DNA of 64,000 nucleotides from Lamellibrachia columna (GCA_963662155.1 OY759261.1:40302996-40366995), one strand, 5' to 3'; numbered from the stretch's first letter, positions 34,541-47,760 are shown. Numbers and translations: made by a program. The notes: generated by a model from the sequence alone, not told the origin.

Positions 34541-34599
34541 CCTCACTTAGAGCTTCTGGCGAAACTGGCGATGGTATGACCTGTTCATTGTTTGTGCAT

Positions 34600-35267
34600 A
34601 TAGCGCTGGGGAAAAGCGAATTTTCATGTTTGCGATTTCGGCCATCTAATCACTGGCTACCCTCATACCATCTGCACTGTTGTCTGAAGTGGCAGGGGTT
34701 ACGGCTGCACTGCTGACACAGATTGTACGCGTAACAGTTGCCGGAGGATTTGTTAGCGGCACCCTTGCCGAGAAAGTGGGACCCCCTTGCGGTGCCACAC
34801 TGAGTTGTGGTTGCTGTGCAGCGCTTAGCTACAGTTCATAATTCACACTGTCCCACGACCACCCCTCCATACTACTCAGTGCCCTGAACGACTCGCGATA
34901 CCCTTGCCAGCCACCCCCACCCTCTGCCAAATTTCTAACTGTGTGGATGTATTTGAGCATTTTAGGTGCGCTAAAAGCATTTTCAGGTTTCAGGAGAAAA
35001 ACAAATATGTATATATGGAAAGCCCTGGACCACTGTAAAAAGGATCTGAATTTAGCTTTGGACCCCTGGTCGGACAGCTAACGAGAAATCCTGCTGAGTC
35101 AGGTTGATTTCTGGGAGAAAGGTATGCAGATCAACATACTCCCCAGACCACACCTTGCTCGTATTTTTTCGGGAACATGTGCATGAAGGGACAGTGCGGG
35201 GTGGGTTCAACATCTTGCCACAGGGATATCCTAATATCGCATGTGCCCACATTTCCTGCTCTGTCAT
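34600..35267 (-). pseudogene. DIRS gag-like region
   Basis: Minus strand from 35267: WSGEYVDLHTFLPEINL, then FRSFLQWSRAFHIYIFVFLL, and further WQGYRESFRALSSMEGWSW. This is the conserved central block of DIRS Gag (hydrophobic YxxxFxLWxxAFxIY type). Interrupted by stops near 34830 and beyond. The start is uncertain. Confidence 0.65.
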
Positions 35268-35384
35268 TCCACATAAACACCTTTATGCACCCATTACATG
35301 ACACATAAATCCATATATATATATATATATTGCTCACTTTTGTTGTTTATGGGGTCCTGTCAACTTCAACACTAATTATCCTCT

Positions 35385-36610
35385 CTCTTGTTTATTTGAT
35401 TTGATGTTATCACATTTGAAATGTGAATGTAAACTACCGTAAGCTGTCAGATTTATCCTTGGTTCTTCTCTGATAAACACTCAGCTGAAATATCCATTTG
35501 GTATCTCTGCCATTCCAGGGCACGAGTCTCCACGTTTTAAATCAGCCACAACAAAATCACACATTTAGAAAAAATTATTTTTGGACAGCTAATAATCATA
35601 CATAATGCCAGTAAAATAATTATATAAACTCATTATTTGCTGAATACACCAGAAATCAAATGGTTATGCAGTTATTTATTAAATCATATTTAATATATGA
35701 TATTAGGACGTAGGTGGATAAAAATTAGCTAATTACTAAACACTGTGATAACACAACCACCAAACGTTCAAAGTTGAATTGGCACCGTAAAAATATCCCA
35801 AACTGAAGTTATTTTACTTTTCTCTGCATGTGATATGTACACTTGCAGATGTATAGTGCCACTTCTTAAATCATTGCAATGGCCCCGTCTGATATCGCAT
35901 TATTTTTAATAGCCCAGACAAGACAACCCAGACAGCTTCGATCATCTAATTCTAAACTATTTTTCATTCCCATGGTTAAGACAAATGTCGGAACTAGAGC
36001 TCCATGGTTGCTGTATAGCATTAAATCCGTATGAAATATAATAACATTTCACAATAAACTAAAAACCTGCCTTTTTAAAATCGCATATTCTGCATAGCTC
36101 CTCGGTGAACCAATCCAACTGTTTACAACTAATCAACTTGCGACTAATCGGCTTAGGAACTGCTTAACCTGTTTTGTTTTCGTGTGCTGCTGAGCTTGGG
36201 TCTCTCAAGGATTTTAGCACAATAACAGTTTTTTAGATTGTAATGTATGCAAGACTGTTGGTGTCTTGTATTACAAGTCTTTGTTGTATGGTAGGTAGAC
36301 ATGTTAAATATAAAATCTGCAGCCATATCATTGTGAAATAAGACCTGATTCTCCATGAGACCATGGCAGTGTTGTGTTACAAGTCTTTGTTGTATGGTAG
36401 GTAGGCATGTTAAATATAAAAGCTGCAGCCATATCATTGTGAAATAAGACCTTATTCTCCATGAGACCATGGCAGTGTTGTGTTACAAGTCTGTGTTGTA
36501 TGGTAGGTAGGCATGTTAAATATAAAAGCTACAGCCATATCATCGTGAAATAAGACCTTATTCTCCATGAGACCATGGCAGTGTTGTGCCCACTACTGGG
36601 TTGTATCTCT
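35385..36610 (+). repeat. Duplicated NLR-intron segments plus 106-bp x3 repeat
   Basis: 35385-35615 corresponds to 12240-12500. 36271-36600 is three copies of a 106-bp unit (TTACAAGTCTTTGTTGTATG...CCATGGCAGTGTTGTG) that is single at 12065-12225. 35620-36240 has no recognised feature. Confidence 0.75.
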
Positions 36611-37138
36611 CTGGTAATGCCTGCATTCCACACTTCGTGTCATATCTTGAAAAGTCTTATCATGATGGATTTTGGGCCAAATGTGATGGTTGAACATGTA
36701 ACAGGCACCTAATACTCTTGTGTGACCCTTCTCTAAATATGACCAGTCAGTGACTCTGTAAACCGATGCCTAATACTGTTGCAAGCAATTTAATTTGGTA
36801 ACTTAGTCTACAGCCATTCCATGGGTGACCGTCAATATGCAGGTGCTACCTTGGCCCAAGGGGCATAGTGGAGAACCCAAAACTCACCGTGTTTTCATAT
36901 ATCCAGTGTATCTTTGTAAAACGTTTGCCTTCAACTCCTAGAGATAAATATGTTACCAGATTGTTACAAATTAGGCCCTCTTTAAAACGACCTCCATACA
37001 ATAGACCTCAGGTCCATAAAGGCAGTTGTTGAACTCAACCAGTAGGAGGTAAACTAAATAATAATTTTGTCTAATATTTTGTATATATATATTTTTATTA
37101 TGTAAGACATTACGTTTGTCTACTTCCACTCACGAGTG

Positions 37139-37950
37139 GAGGGGTAGGGGGAGGGGGGCACTTTGAACCAGTGTTCATATTATACTACCGCTTCACTAAT
37201 GTAGGGGAGAGGGGGGCAACTTGAAGCATTGTTCATATTATACTACCTCTTGCTTTACAAATCTAGAGTAGAGGGGGCAATTTGAACCATTGTTCATATT
37301 ATACTACCTCTTGCTTTACAAATGTAGGGGAGAGGGGGGCAACTTGAACCATTGTTCATATTATACTACCTCTTGGTTTACAAATGTAGAGTAGAGGGGG
37401 GCAACTTGAACCATTGTTCATATTATAGTACCCCTTGCTTCACAAATGTAGGGGAGAGGGGGGCACCTTGAACCATTGTTCACATTACACTACCTCATGG
37501 TTTACAAATATAGGGGAGAGGGGGCAACTTGAACCATTGTTCACACATTATACTACCTCTTGCTTTACAAATGTAGGGGAGAGGGGACACCTTGAACCAG
37601 TGTTCAAATTATACTAGCTCTTGCTTCACAAATGTAGGGGAGAGGGGGGCACCTTGAACCATTGTTCACATTGTACTACCTCTTGCTTCACAAATGTAGG
37701 GGAGAGGGGGACACCTTGAACCATTGTTCACATTGTACTACCTCTTGCTTCACAAATGTAGGGGAGAGGGGGCACCTTGAACCATTGTTCACATTATACT
37801 ACCTCGTGGTTTACTAATGTAGGGGAGAGGGGGCAACTTGAACCATTGTTCACATTGTACTACCTCTTGCTTCACAAATGTAGGGGAGTGGGGGACACCT
37901 TGAACCATTGTTCACATTATATTACCTCTTGCTTCACAAATGATCAACCT
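37139..37950 (+). repeat. About 61-bp minisatellite, about 13 copies
   Basis: Unit TCTTGCTTTACAAATGTAGG, GGAGAGGGGGGCAACTTGAA, CCATTGTTCATATTATACTA, CC. G-run-rich on the plus strand. 36610-37138 has no recognised feature. Confidence 0.95.
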
Positions 37951-38289
37951 GTTTATGAATTGTTAGCCATTGCATAGTCAAAATCATATCAAAGGTCTTC
38001 ATATCGCTCAAAGTGCCCCACCTGTGGGCTAGTTTGAGAACATGAATAAATGAATAAAACTGTAAATTTATTTGTAGATATTAGTACTTGTTTACTTAGG
38101 AAATACAACTGTATGTGATCACTCATAGGAACGTATAGCAACACAATCGTTGTTTGATACATGTGACACATTAGACCAAGCTCACTGGACCGGTGCAGCC
38201 AATGTGTGTTAACCTACTATAAGCCTAATCACACTAGATCTTGTAGTCTACTGACAACTGTATTGTCTTACATCAACCGGAAACTGTTT

Positions 38290-38700
38290 GGTGCCACCCT
38301 TTACAGATGGTTCGGGAAGACACATTACAATTTGCCATTTTGATACAGATGATATATCCTCCACCACTGGGTGGACGAACTTGTTGGCCATCTTCCGTGA
38401 TTCTCTGTAGGAATCAACTTGGGTGTCCTTTCAGTCCACTGCAAACACGTTCCCTGCCACGTAATGCATTGTTTGGTGGACTTTTCTTGATACGTATGTG
38501 CTAAGACAAAGTCTCTCACTCCAACTTCTTTTTCTGACTTGACAGTTTTTTCTAGAGGTCCTTCATCGTCGAAATCGGAGACTGTCTGATCAACTGGTAT
38601 GTCGGGCTCCTCCGGAACTCACTTCTTGGACCTTCTTGGTCCCCTCTTCTTCTTTTCAGCCCCAGTTGTTGTACTTTTTCTTACACTGATGTACTGAAGC
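38290..38700 (-). pseudogene. Possible C-terminal remnant of a transposon-encoded protein
   Basis: The minus strand reads EPDIPVDQTVSDFDDEG, then EVGVRDFVLAHTYQEKSTKQ. In the next frame a FLQRITEDGQQVRPPSGGG segment and a short hydrophobic end follow. The VxVxDFVLxxYxxKxxxxxY style resembles a C-terminal module seen in repetitive mobile-element proteins of aquatic invertebrates, but I cannot name the family. Frameshifted. Confidence 0.3.
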
Positions 38701-38762
38701 CTTTGGCGGTTGATGCAGTCATCATATTATCTTTCTCTGGAGTGCTCTTTCAGACGTTTGCC

Positions 38763-39262
38763 AGTCCATATCAGAAACATGATCCAGTAGAAGTATACAC
38801 TACTCAAGGTGGATGCCAGTCCATATCAGAAACATGATCTAGTAGAAGTACACACTACTCAAGGTGGATGCCAGTCCATGTCAGAAACATGATCTGGTAG
38901 AAGTACATACTACTCAAGGTGGATGCCAGTCCATATCAGAAACATGATCTAGTAGAAGTACACACTACTCAAGGTGGATGCCAGTCCATGTCAGAAACAT
39001 GATCTGGTAGAAGTACATACTACTCATGGTGGATGCCAGTCCATGTCAGAAACATGATCTGGTAGAAGTACACACTACTCAAGGTGGATGCCAGTCCATG
39101 TCAGAAACATGATCTGGTAGAAGTACACACTACTCAAGGTGGATGCCAGTCCATGTCAGAAACATGATCTGGTAGAAGTACATACTACTCAAGGTGGATG
39201 CCAGTCCATGTCAGAAACATGATCTGGTAGAAGTACACACTACTCAAGGTGGATGCCAGTCC
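38763..39262 (+). repeat. 55-bp minisatellite, 9 copies
   Basis: Unit GGATGCCAGTCCATGTCAGA, AACATGATCTGGTAGAAGTA, CACACTACTCAAGGT with two main variants (ATATC/ATGTC; TCTAG/TCTGG). 39263-40425 holds only short unassigned ORFs and a GTGC run at 40102-40128. Confidence 0.95.
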
Positions 39263-40424
39263 AGGCCTTGCAAATACTAGATATAAATCATATAATTGTG
39301 CAAGCGAGATGTGACGCATTTGTGCAGAATGTACTTGTCCTGTGTGAGAAGCCAATGACTCTCACAATGCTTAAGAACAGTGTTGCACTATTAAGGATGA
39401 CCGATGTCGCAGCCAGCATCAGGTGGCTTCAGTGAAGGTGAACTGTGTTTGTTCTCTCGACTGTACATGTTGTGTCAGTCACAACATGGAAATCACGCAT
39501 AGTTCTTGGCCAACCACCATCACTGTCAAACATGGGAAGTCTGCGACACAGCTCAAAGTCAAATCTTGTGGGATGCCTACATACAACAACACTACAAGGG
39601 GTTCCTGATTCTGACCCGGTTGTGAAACTTAAGTGTTGGATGGTCATTGTACATATGCTAATATGAAAATTTGTCAGGACCAAATTGAGTGACTATTCAA
39701 TTGATGTAATCATATTTTACATATTACAACGTCTGCTGAATGTCAATAGGTTGGACACATTGTGGGACTGCTATATCAAGAACAAACTGAAGCAAAGCAC
39801 TCGAGAAAGCAGGGAACTGGGCAACGTAGACGAGTTGTGGCAACAACACCACTTGCACTGCTTTCTCAAGTGACGTTATATAAAGAAGAGGCTGAAGAAA
39901 AACACTCAAAAAAGAATGGGAACCTGGAAACCTTGAAGAGTTATGGCAACACCACAACTTAGAAGAAAATGGCAGTCATTCGTCCAGGTGGAGACATTCA
40001 GGTTCATAGGGCCCACACAATTGCATTAAATCTCTGTAAGCTAGCTGGATCTCAAGTTTCCCTAGTACTGGACAACAAACTCAGCTGCACTGAACTGTGT
40101 GCATGCGTGCGTGCGTGCGTGCGTGCCTGTGTGTCAAGAAGGTTGTGCACAATAACTAAAAAAGTGACACTGAGTGACATATGTGGCTGATAAATAGGAG
40201 GTGGTAAAGACTGGAACGTAATTAGCAATTTGGTTAAGCAACAATGTATAACGTATAAATAGTTGACTAAAATTATTACACCATAGACAACATTTTTGAA
40301 CAAATGTTTTATTTTAACTGAACACATGAAGTGTGTTTCGCGCAACTGTCATGATACAAATTTATTAATACATTGTGAATTTCCAAAAAGCTAGACATAC
40401 TGCAAAATATTGCGACATGACGCA

Positions 40425-41062
40425 TTGCCTTCTATGACAGTGTTAGATTCCCAACATACGTATTTACTGCTTGTAAACATTGTAAACATGACACATTGCC
40501 ATATATGACAGTGGTAGATTCCCAACATACGTATTTACTGCTTGTAAACATGACACATTGCCTTCTATAACAGTGTTATATTCCCAACATACGTATGTAC
40601 TGCTTGTAAACACGACACATTGCCATATATGACAGTGGTAGATTCCCAACATATACGTATTTACTGCTTTGAAACATTGTAAACATGACACATTGCCATA
40701 TATGACAGTGGTAGATTCCCAACATACGCATTTACCGCTTGTAAATGTTGTAAACATGACACATTGCCATATATGACAGTGGTAGATTCGCAACATATGT
40801 ATTTACTGCTTGTAAATATTGTAAACATGACACATTGCCATATATGACAGTGGTAGATTCCCAACATACGTATTTACTGCTTGTAAACATTGTAAACATG
40901 ACACATTGCCATATATGACAGTGATAGATTCCCAACATACATATTTACTGCTTGTAAACATGACACATTGCCATGCAAGACAGTGTTATATTCCCAACAT
41001 ATGTATTTACTGCTTGTAAACATGACACATTGCCATGTAAGACAGTGGTAGATTTCCAACAT
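40425..41062 (+). repeat. 71-bp minisatellite with 59-bp variants, about 10 copies
   Basis: Unit ACATACGTATTTACTGCTTG, TAAACATTGTAAACATGACA, CATTGCCATATATGACAGTG, GTAGATTCCCA. Shorter units lack the 12-bp ATTGTAAACATG duplication. The minus-strand ORFs follow the repeat. Confidence 0.93.
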
Positions 41063-41070
41063 ATTTTATT

Positions 41071-41480
41071 TTGTATAATGCATATCAAGTATATAATTAA
41101 GAGGACGTTGACGTCTGGCCTACATATCGCGTTTCCCGCACCTGCGTTCAAACAGCAGCAGCACTGTATATGTACAGAGCTTGGTGAAACATTATACAGA
41201 CAATGGAAGGGTGAAGACCACAGTTATTTTCCCCATTGGTGACAAATGTTAACGTTGCATGATTGAAAGAACATATGTGACCATCACACATTCTAAAACT
41301 TCATGACATCCACTGGCAATGTGTTTCCAATGGTCTGAACAGTTTGGTGAAAATCACTTACTTCATTCTCTTTTAATCATGTCGCAAACGCGCTTACCCT
41401 CAAAATTACCAGATTTCGCCAAATATTAATACGCCTACGGTATACTGAGAATGTCACCACCAAAATGCCTATGCATATTC
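41071..41480 (+). repeat. Segmental-duplication copy of 17.70-19.06 kb without the LINE
   Basis: GTATAATGCATATCAAGTATATAATTAAGAGG...GGTGAAAATCACTTACTTCATTCTCTTTTAATCATG aligns to 17706-17935 directly continued by 18922-19060. 41480-42700 has degenerate CCACCTCCCACC-rich segments but no gene. Confidence 0.85.
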
Positions 41481-42704
41481 ATACTGGAGTTAACCTCCCA
41501 CCTCTGAGCCATTTTAGACACCACCCACCAATCCCACCTCCCACCTATTTTTGAGAATCCACTTCCCACCTCCCACCATTTTTTAGGACCAACCTCCCAC
41601 TCCCTACCTCCCCTCACACTAGCGCGTAATGGGCAAGTTCCCAGCGACAAACTTACAGGTGAAACTGCATCATGGCAACAAATAAGATAATTTCAAGTTA
41701 TACGCTATACGTTAAGTATTGAGATACGTTGAGAGTGAAAAACTTATAGCTGAAACTGTCTACTGGCCACCATTAGTGACTACGCTACTTATATGTTTTT
41801 AGATGTTATTTCAAAGAAGACATGCTAAAGTTTTACATGCGATGTCACGTAGATTTCTAAGAACATGTACTATAACTTAACATAGAAAACACCAGTAATG
41901 TTACTGTAGTTTGTATGTTTAAGAGCAAGTCAACATCCCAACTGGTGGAAATATCATTCATGCATGACATGGTGAAGGCCAAGAAATGCACTAGAGCGGT
42001 GTGTTGTAAGGGTCTCAACCTTAGTCCAACCTGCTTTGGGAGGCCAACTTCCCACGTATTTTGAGAGTCTACCTCCTACCTATTTTGAGGTCAACCATCC
42101 ACTTCCCATTTAACTCAAGTAACCTAAACTACGCATGACATATTTAGTTATGTCGGTACAAACAGAACCAACAGAATCATTTTGGATGCAAAGAGCATGG
42201 CCATATCCTATTAGCAAGCATAGGAATAGATATATTTTGATTTGGTGACCGAATTTTGCGTTGGGTTATCTAACTGTATGGTGCGGTCCATGAAATTAAC
42301 ATGCTGTGTGCTCAACAAAGTTTTCCTAAAAAAACCACTTTCATATTATTAATTTTGTTTAAAAAAAATTTTTTTTATACTTGTGTAACACTTATAGGTG
42401 CATACGCCCAAGTACTTGATTTGTGTTTCCCTTTAATCAAAAGTCAGCGGTTAATTGCATTAATCACATTCCCGAGTGCAACTTTGACACAAGACAACAA
42501 TCACTTATGCGGTGATCATAATAATAATAAATAATAATAACTAATAATAATAGTCTAGACGTGAATAAAAGGCGATAATATATACAGCCAAAATTATGTA
42601 TGAATAAAAGGCGATAATATACAGCAAAAATTAGACATGCTTAATGCTTGTTATGGTAAAACAATTATAATAAATAAATATTAAAAAACATTAACACAGC
42701 CTAC

Positions 42705-42820
42705 GGCGTTGCTGAATCTCGGTGCTTGGTGTTGGATGGCACGGCAAGAATCCCGGGGCTTGGTGTTGGATGGCACGGCAAGAATCCCGGGGCTTGGTGT
42801 TGGATGGCACGGCAAGTATG
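42705..42820 (+). repeat. 39-bp repeat, 3 copies
   Basis: Unit GGCTTGGTGTTGGATGGCAC, GGCAAGAATCCCGGG; the first copy is partial. Confidence 0.85.
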
Positions 42821-43019
42821 AGACAGGATCTTGTATTCTATGTGGCGATGGACTCAAAGCCTGCATAGTTTCCTGAGAACGGATGTGATGTGCCGATGTC
42901 ACATCTCCATTTTGGGTACCCACGGTCATTATATATATACATTATGTACCCCCGATATATATAATGAATCCCTTCAAATAATGTTGACCCCCATATATAA
43001 AAACATTGGCATATGTCTA

Positions 43020-46000
43020 GTACAATACTTCGTGTTTTCGTGCGTGCGTGTGTGCGTGCGTGCGTGCGTGCGTGTGTGCGTTTTGGATAATCCAAGATAA
43101 CCTATTTTCTACATGAAATCTAACAACTGCTTGTAACATGATAATCATGTCATCATACTTGCTTATGAAAGTAGGCCATTTATTTTGTTTAGATCGTTGA
43201 TCTTTAGAGAATAATCACATCAATATGTGATAATTTTATTTTCCACGTAAAAATGTGACGTTCATTCACTATTCAAGTACCCAGTAATTCCCGCTCTGAC
43301 GATTTCCACAGTAGGTGCATTGTGTGGGGATGGCCCCAGTGATTCATGTGACCTGAACTTTGAAGATTCCCAGCAGTTACATGTGGAGAATAGTTACATG
43401 GCTCACTTCTCCCTGTGGCCAACTCCTTCATGTTGCCCACTCTCCCTGTGGCCCACTCCCCCTGTGGCCCACTCCTCCCTTTTGCCCACTCCACCTGTGA
43501 CAAACTCCTCCCTGTGGCCCACTCCCCCTCTGATCCACTCCTCCCTGTGGCCCACTCCCCCTGTGACAAACTCCTCCCTGTGGCCCACTCCCCCTGTGAC
43601 AAACTCCTCCCTGTGTCCCACTCCTCCCTGTTGCCCACTCCCCCTGTGGCCCACTCCCCCGTGACAAACTCCTCCCTGTGGCCCACTCCTCCTCTGATCC
43701 ACTCCTCCATGGTGGACCACTCCTCCCTGTGGTCCACTCCTCCCTGTGGTCCACTCCTCCCTGTGGTCTACTCCTCGGTGTGGTTCACTCCTGTCGTCCA
43801 CTCCATGTGGTTCACTCCTCCTGTCGTCCACTCCTCCCTGTCGTCCACTCCTCCCTGTGGTCCACTCCTCCTGTGGTTCACACCTACCTGTGGTCCACTC
43901 CTCCCTGTGGCCCACTCCCCCTGTGGTCCACACCCCCTGTGGTCCTCCATGTGGTCCACTCCTCCACGTGGCCCACTCCTCCCTGTGGCCTACTTATCCC
44001 TGTTGCACAATCTTCCCAGTGGCCCACTCCTCCCTGTGGCCCACTCCTCCATGTGACCCACTCCTCCCTGTGGCCCACTCCTTCCAGTTATCCACTCCAC
44101 CCTGTGGCCCACACCTCTATGTGGCCCACGCTTCTATGTGGCCCACTCCTCCCTGTTGCCCACTACTCCCTGTGGCCCACTCCTTCCTGTGGCCCACGCA
44201 TCTATGTGGCCCATTCCTCCCTGTGGCCCACGCATCTATGTGGCCCATTCCTCCATGTGGCCTCCTCCCTGTGACCCACTCCTCCATAAGACCCACTCCT
44301 CCCTGGGGCCCACCCCTCTATGTGGCCCACTCCTCGCTGTCGCCCACTCCTCCCTGTCGCCCACTCCTCCCTGTCGCCCACTCCTCCCTACTTTCCCATA
44401 TCGCACACAAGAAAACATTTATATTATTTATAGAAACTAGCATTAAAATGTGACAATACTAATACCCATCCCAATAAAGAATGTGGCGAGTGGGGGCTCC
44501 AAGAGACGTCTTTGAAATGTCGCATTGACATCGACGTCAAACGGTTTACGTTGCAATGCGATGTCCAATCACGTCGCGTCGTCACGAATATCATGTTGCA
44601 TTATAGGGAGTCCGCAACTACCCAAAAAGTGACGATAAAGTTACGTCACGTCTTCATTGGGAATGGGTTGTCTTATAATAAATAGGTACATTGGACGTAT
44701 CATGGTGTCACAACGTGGGGGCCGGAAGTGCACTATCTCAAAACGGAAGCCACTTGTGTCCCCTTACAACTGGGGTACCAACCAGCCCTTTCATATTGGA
44801 TTTGAGACAGGAATGCCAGTTCATAGGCTTGTTGTTATAATGAGCATTTTAATGTCATTTTAGCAGTTTTATTTGCAACAACACGTTTTAATTAAATTCA
44901 TGGACAGATTCAGACCCTAAAAAAGAGGGGTGCTGAGGTTCCGCATTGATGCACATGCATCCATCCACGCATGCTTGCATACGTGCACGCACACGCACAC
45001 CCACCCGTAGGAAGCAAACATTGGTAAGGCCCACCTTGATAATGGGGGGTCCGGGGGCATGCATGACAATAGTTCGTCCCGGCACTGCCTTGCAATCATC
45101 AGAATTGATTCGAATTTAATGTGATTCTATTTTTCGAGCAGACTTGTCGGTATGTTGCTGTCAAATCATTGATGTTAAAATGTTACATGACGTTTAAGAA
45201 CGCGAGATTGGTATTACATGAACATCTTGAAAAAATGGACAGAACAAGTACAACTGTACTATTATATATTTTCCGTGAGACCATGCCACCAGTAGGCCTG
45301 TGACTGAAGTAGGCGCTCAAAACAGTACTTTGATATTTCGAGCTCAGATTTGGCACACATGTGCACTTGTTCTCCTCATAACAACACATTCAGGATAAAT
45401 CTCAACAGTGGGCATGTCTGATTTAAAATGCACGATTCCCGGTCGCAGGCACCAACTTCTGACACGGTCGAATGTCTTTAGTTGTCAAACGTCATTAGCT
45501 TGCAAATTTATGATTGCGTGTTATTAGAAAATAAATCCATAATTACTTGACATGAATTTAAAGCATTGTTACAATCATAAAATTTTGCCATTATGTCTTA
45601 TGTACCGACGTATTTCAAAACATTTATGTCTGACTCAGCTTTATTTCGTTGATTACAATTATACATTAGCTTAGCATGGATTGTTACTAACGGGAATTTC
45701 TCTTCCCGATAAAACGCTTTCGAAATACGCGAGTTACTGTTCATGAATATTATATAATTACTAACCAGAACTTAGGTCGTGTGATGTAACGACCCCAAAT
45801 ACATTACAGTCGAGAAGCGGCTACTTGCTCCTTGGCCTACTTCACAGGAGCCAAGAAAATTGAACTAACCAGGATTTCGCCACGACACTTCTTTTTTGAT
45901 GTCAATACCATGTGTTATTAATTTCACATCTAATTTATTTTCTAAAATGGCTAAAATCGTAAGTAGTTTACGGGACACAGGAAAATAAACAATATTTATT

Positions 46001-46345
46001 AAACGAAGATATGTTGTCATTAATTAGACAAAGTAGAAATATCAGCCATTGCGCATATCTGTATTTTAAGCCAACGTCTACGATGCAGCAAAACATATTA
46101 ACATCGTTCCAACAGTGTTCGCTGTATTACATGTGTCATGTAATCATGAGCTAAGTCTAAGATGTTTGTATCCCAGATAGTGATTAGTAAATAATAGACC
46201 CTATTGAGATACATTTCTATTATCAGCATACCTAGTCACTCATTGTTATTTACAATATTTTCTTGTCCATATCATCGTGTTTGAACACCATTTCAGTCAA
46301 CATAATAGCTATTGTTGTTTTGCCCTTTACTAGGACTATTGAACG
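43020..46345 (+). repeat. Segmental-duplication copy 2 of 14.25-16.42 kb
   Basis: Begins with the shared ACAATACTTCGTGT...GTGCGTTTTGGATAATCCA, holds the 17-bp array, then follows copy 1 collinearly through 46345. Divergence is visible but moderate. No conserved ORF is maintained between the two copies, arguing against a protein-coding unit. Confidence 0.85.
43405..44395 (+). repeat. 17-bp minisatellite, about 55 copies, unit CCCACTCCTCCCTGTGG
   Basis: C-rich plus strand, G-rich minus strand with recurring GTGGGCCACAGGGAGG. 17-bp units without stops keep several frames open on both strands (up to 235 residues), none of them a gene. Confidence 0.96.
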
Positions 46346-46734
46346 CATGCACACAGGCACGAATGCACACTTGCATGTATGCATATACAACTCGTGTAAT
46401 AAAATAATATATATTGCAGTAGTCCCTCTCTTTTTAACCCATCCCTTCTACAAATGTGTGATGCCCTTACAAGAGGGGGATTACCTTTCGGGACTTATCA
46501 TGGGAAGGCCTTATTTGCTGCATGGCAAAGTGGCCTATGGTGAGGAGGTAGCATATGTTGAGGAGGTGGCCTCTTGTGACACGGGCCTTATAGCGGTGGG
46601 GGAGGACATAAACAGTATATTTGAGGATTGTGGTTCGGATTGTTACCCGAGCGAAACTTTTTGAGTAGTACCCAAACCACAAATAGCTCCCGCATATAGC
46701 AAGTGCACTATCCTGAAAACTTTTCATCACATAT

Positions 46735-47760
46735 TGTAAGATACATGCCTCCCTCTTCTTGTCTTCTTCGGGGCCGCACGCAATGGTCCAGGAGGCATAT
46801 CTCACAACGAAAGATATTTTGATTGTCCGCCGTTTTTTCACTCGCCAGGTCGAGATTTATAATTGAATTTGTACTCACTCAACCAATGAGTACATAGAGT
46901 ACTACAGAAGTGTAGTCAACGCATTGTTCTCCAGGTTCGAAACGATTTTAATCTTGTACATCAGACGGCTACGTACATAGTAGCAATATAATCACTCACG
47001 ATGACAAATAAAAATAACAGTGAAGACATCTATCACTGTAAACCGTAAAGAAAAGTAGTGAATGTAAACATCACTCAAAATGTATACAGACTCTTAAAGT
47101 CTAGAAGATTTGACAAGAAAATTCTGAACGGAAATTTTGAATTATAATCCTAAAGCAGGTATGGCCCGCCAGGACCACCCTTACTGAAAATGTTGATGTC
47201 TAAAATTCAGCATGACTACACACCTAAGTGTGAATTTAAAATAGTCTTGCCGTCCCCTTGTAAATGCTCCTCCGGGGTATTTATACTCCCAGTTTTCCAA
47301 AATCAGACGCCGTCACTAGAGGCGCTGTGATTGCATAAATACCCAATACGCTTTTCTATTGGTCAACTTGTAAAATCCACCCACCCTCTCAACCACTGGA
47401 CAATGACGTCTGCCAGTCTTCCTTGCCCAGTTTTGCAAGTTGAACTTTTGAACTCTTGGAGCTGTGCCAAATCCAGGGTTCCCAGGGCTCCTTCTCGGTT
47501 CCCCAATTACGTTGACCCTCGAGTCAGAGCAATTTAGCAAATGTCAAGATTAAAGGGAAGACTGAAGCGTCTACACAGTGCCATCAATCTTAGGCACCAT
47601 ATGGATTTTGTCCATATCCACTTGGGTGGTTTAACTATAAACTTTTAGAAACCTGTTTTTCTGTTACTAATCTAGGCTTAATACATCGAATAAACCTCCA
47701 AATGACTTACTAACATTAGCGCATAAAAACTAATTAAATCAAACTGGCCTATACTTTACA
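46735..47760 (-). repeat. Gypsy 3' LTR, 1026 bp
   Basis: TG...CA ends (plus strand TGTAAGATACATGCC ... GCCTATACTTTACA). On the element's strand it carries a TATA-type box (complement of GTATTTATACTCC at 47277-47289). Confidence 0.92.

Larger units (their letters stand above)
32304..35267 (-). mobile_element. DIRS-like tyrosine-recombinase retrotransposon, degenerate
   Basis: Minus-strand order gag, RT, RNase H, tyrosine recombinase, which is the DIRS/Ngaro architecture. The terminal repeats characteristic of the order were not recognised at either end. The 3' side runs straight into the 41-bp array. Multiple stops, frameshifts and an RT deletion make it inactive. Confidence 0.82.

Noticed and set aside
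43403..44453. Several 100-235 aa Pro/Ser/His-rich or Gly/Glu-rich ORFs on both strands
   Set aside because: All frames of a 17-bp minisatellite stay open; no start context, domain or conservation in the paralogous copy.
46263..46664. 133-aa plus-strand ORF
   Set aside because: Starts in duplicated sequence where the paralogue at 16.3 kb does not keep the frame; no recognisable domain.
46928..46945. GGTTCGAAACG as a tRNA/SINE B-box
   Set aside because: No matching A-box at the right distance and it lies inside the gypsy LTR.
47331..47537. 68-aa ORF repeated at 55913-56119 (KYPIRF...LVKSTHPLNHW)
   Set aside because: Apparent conservation is only because both lie in the two gypsy LTRs.
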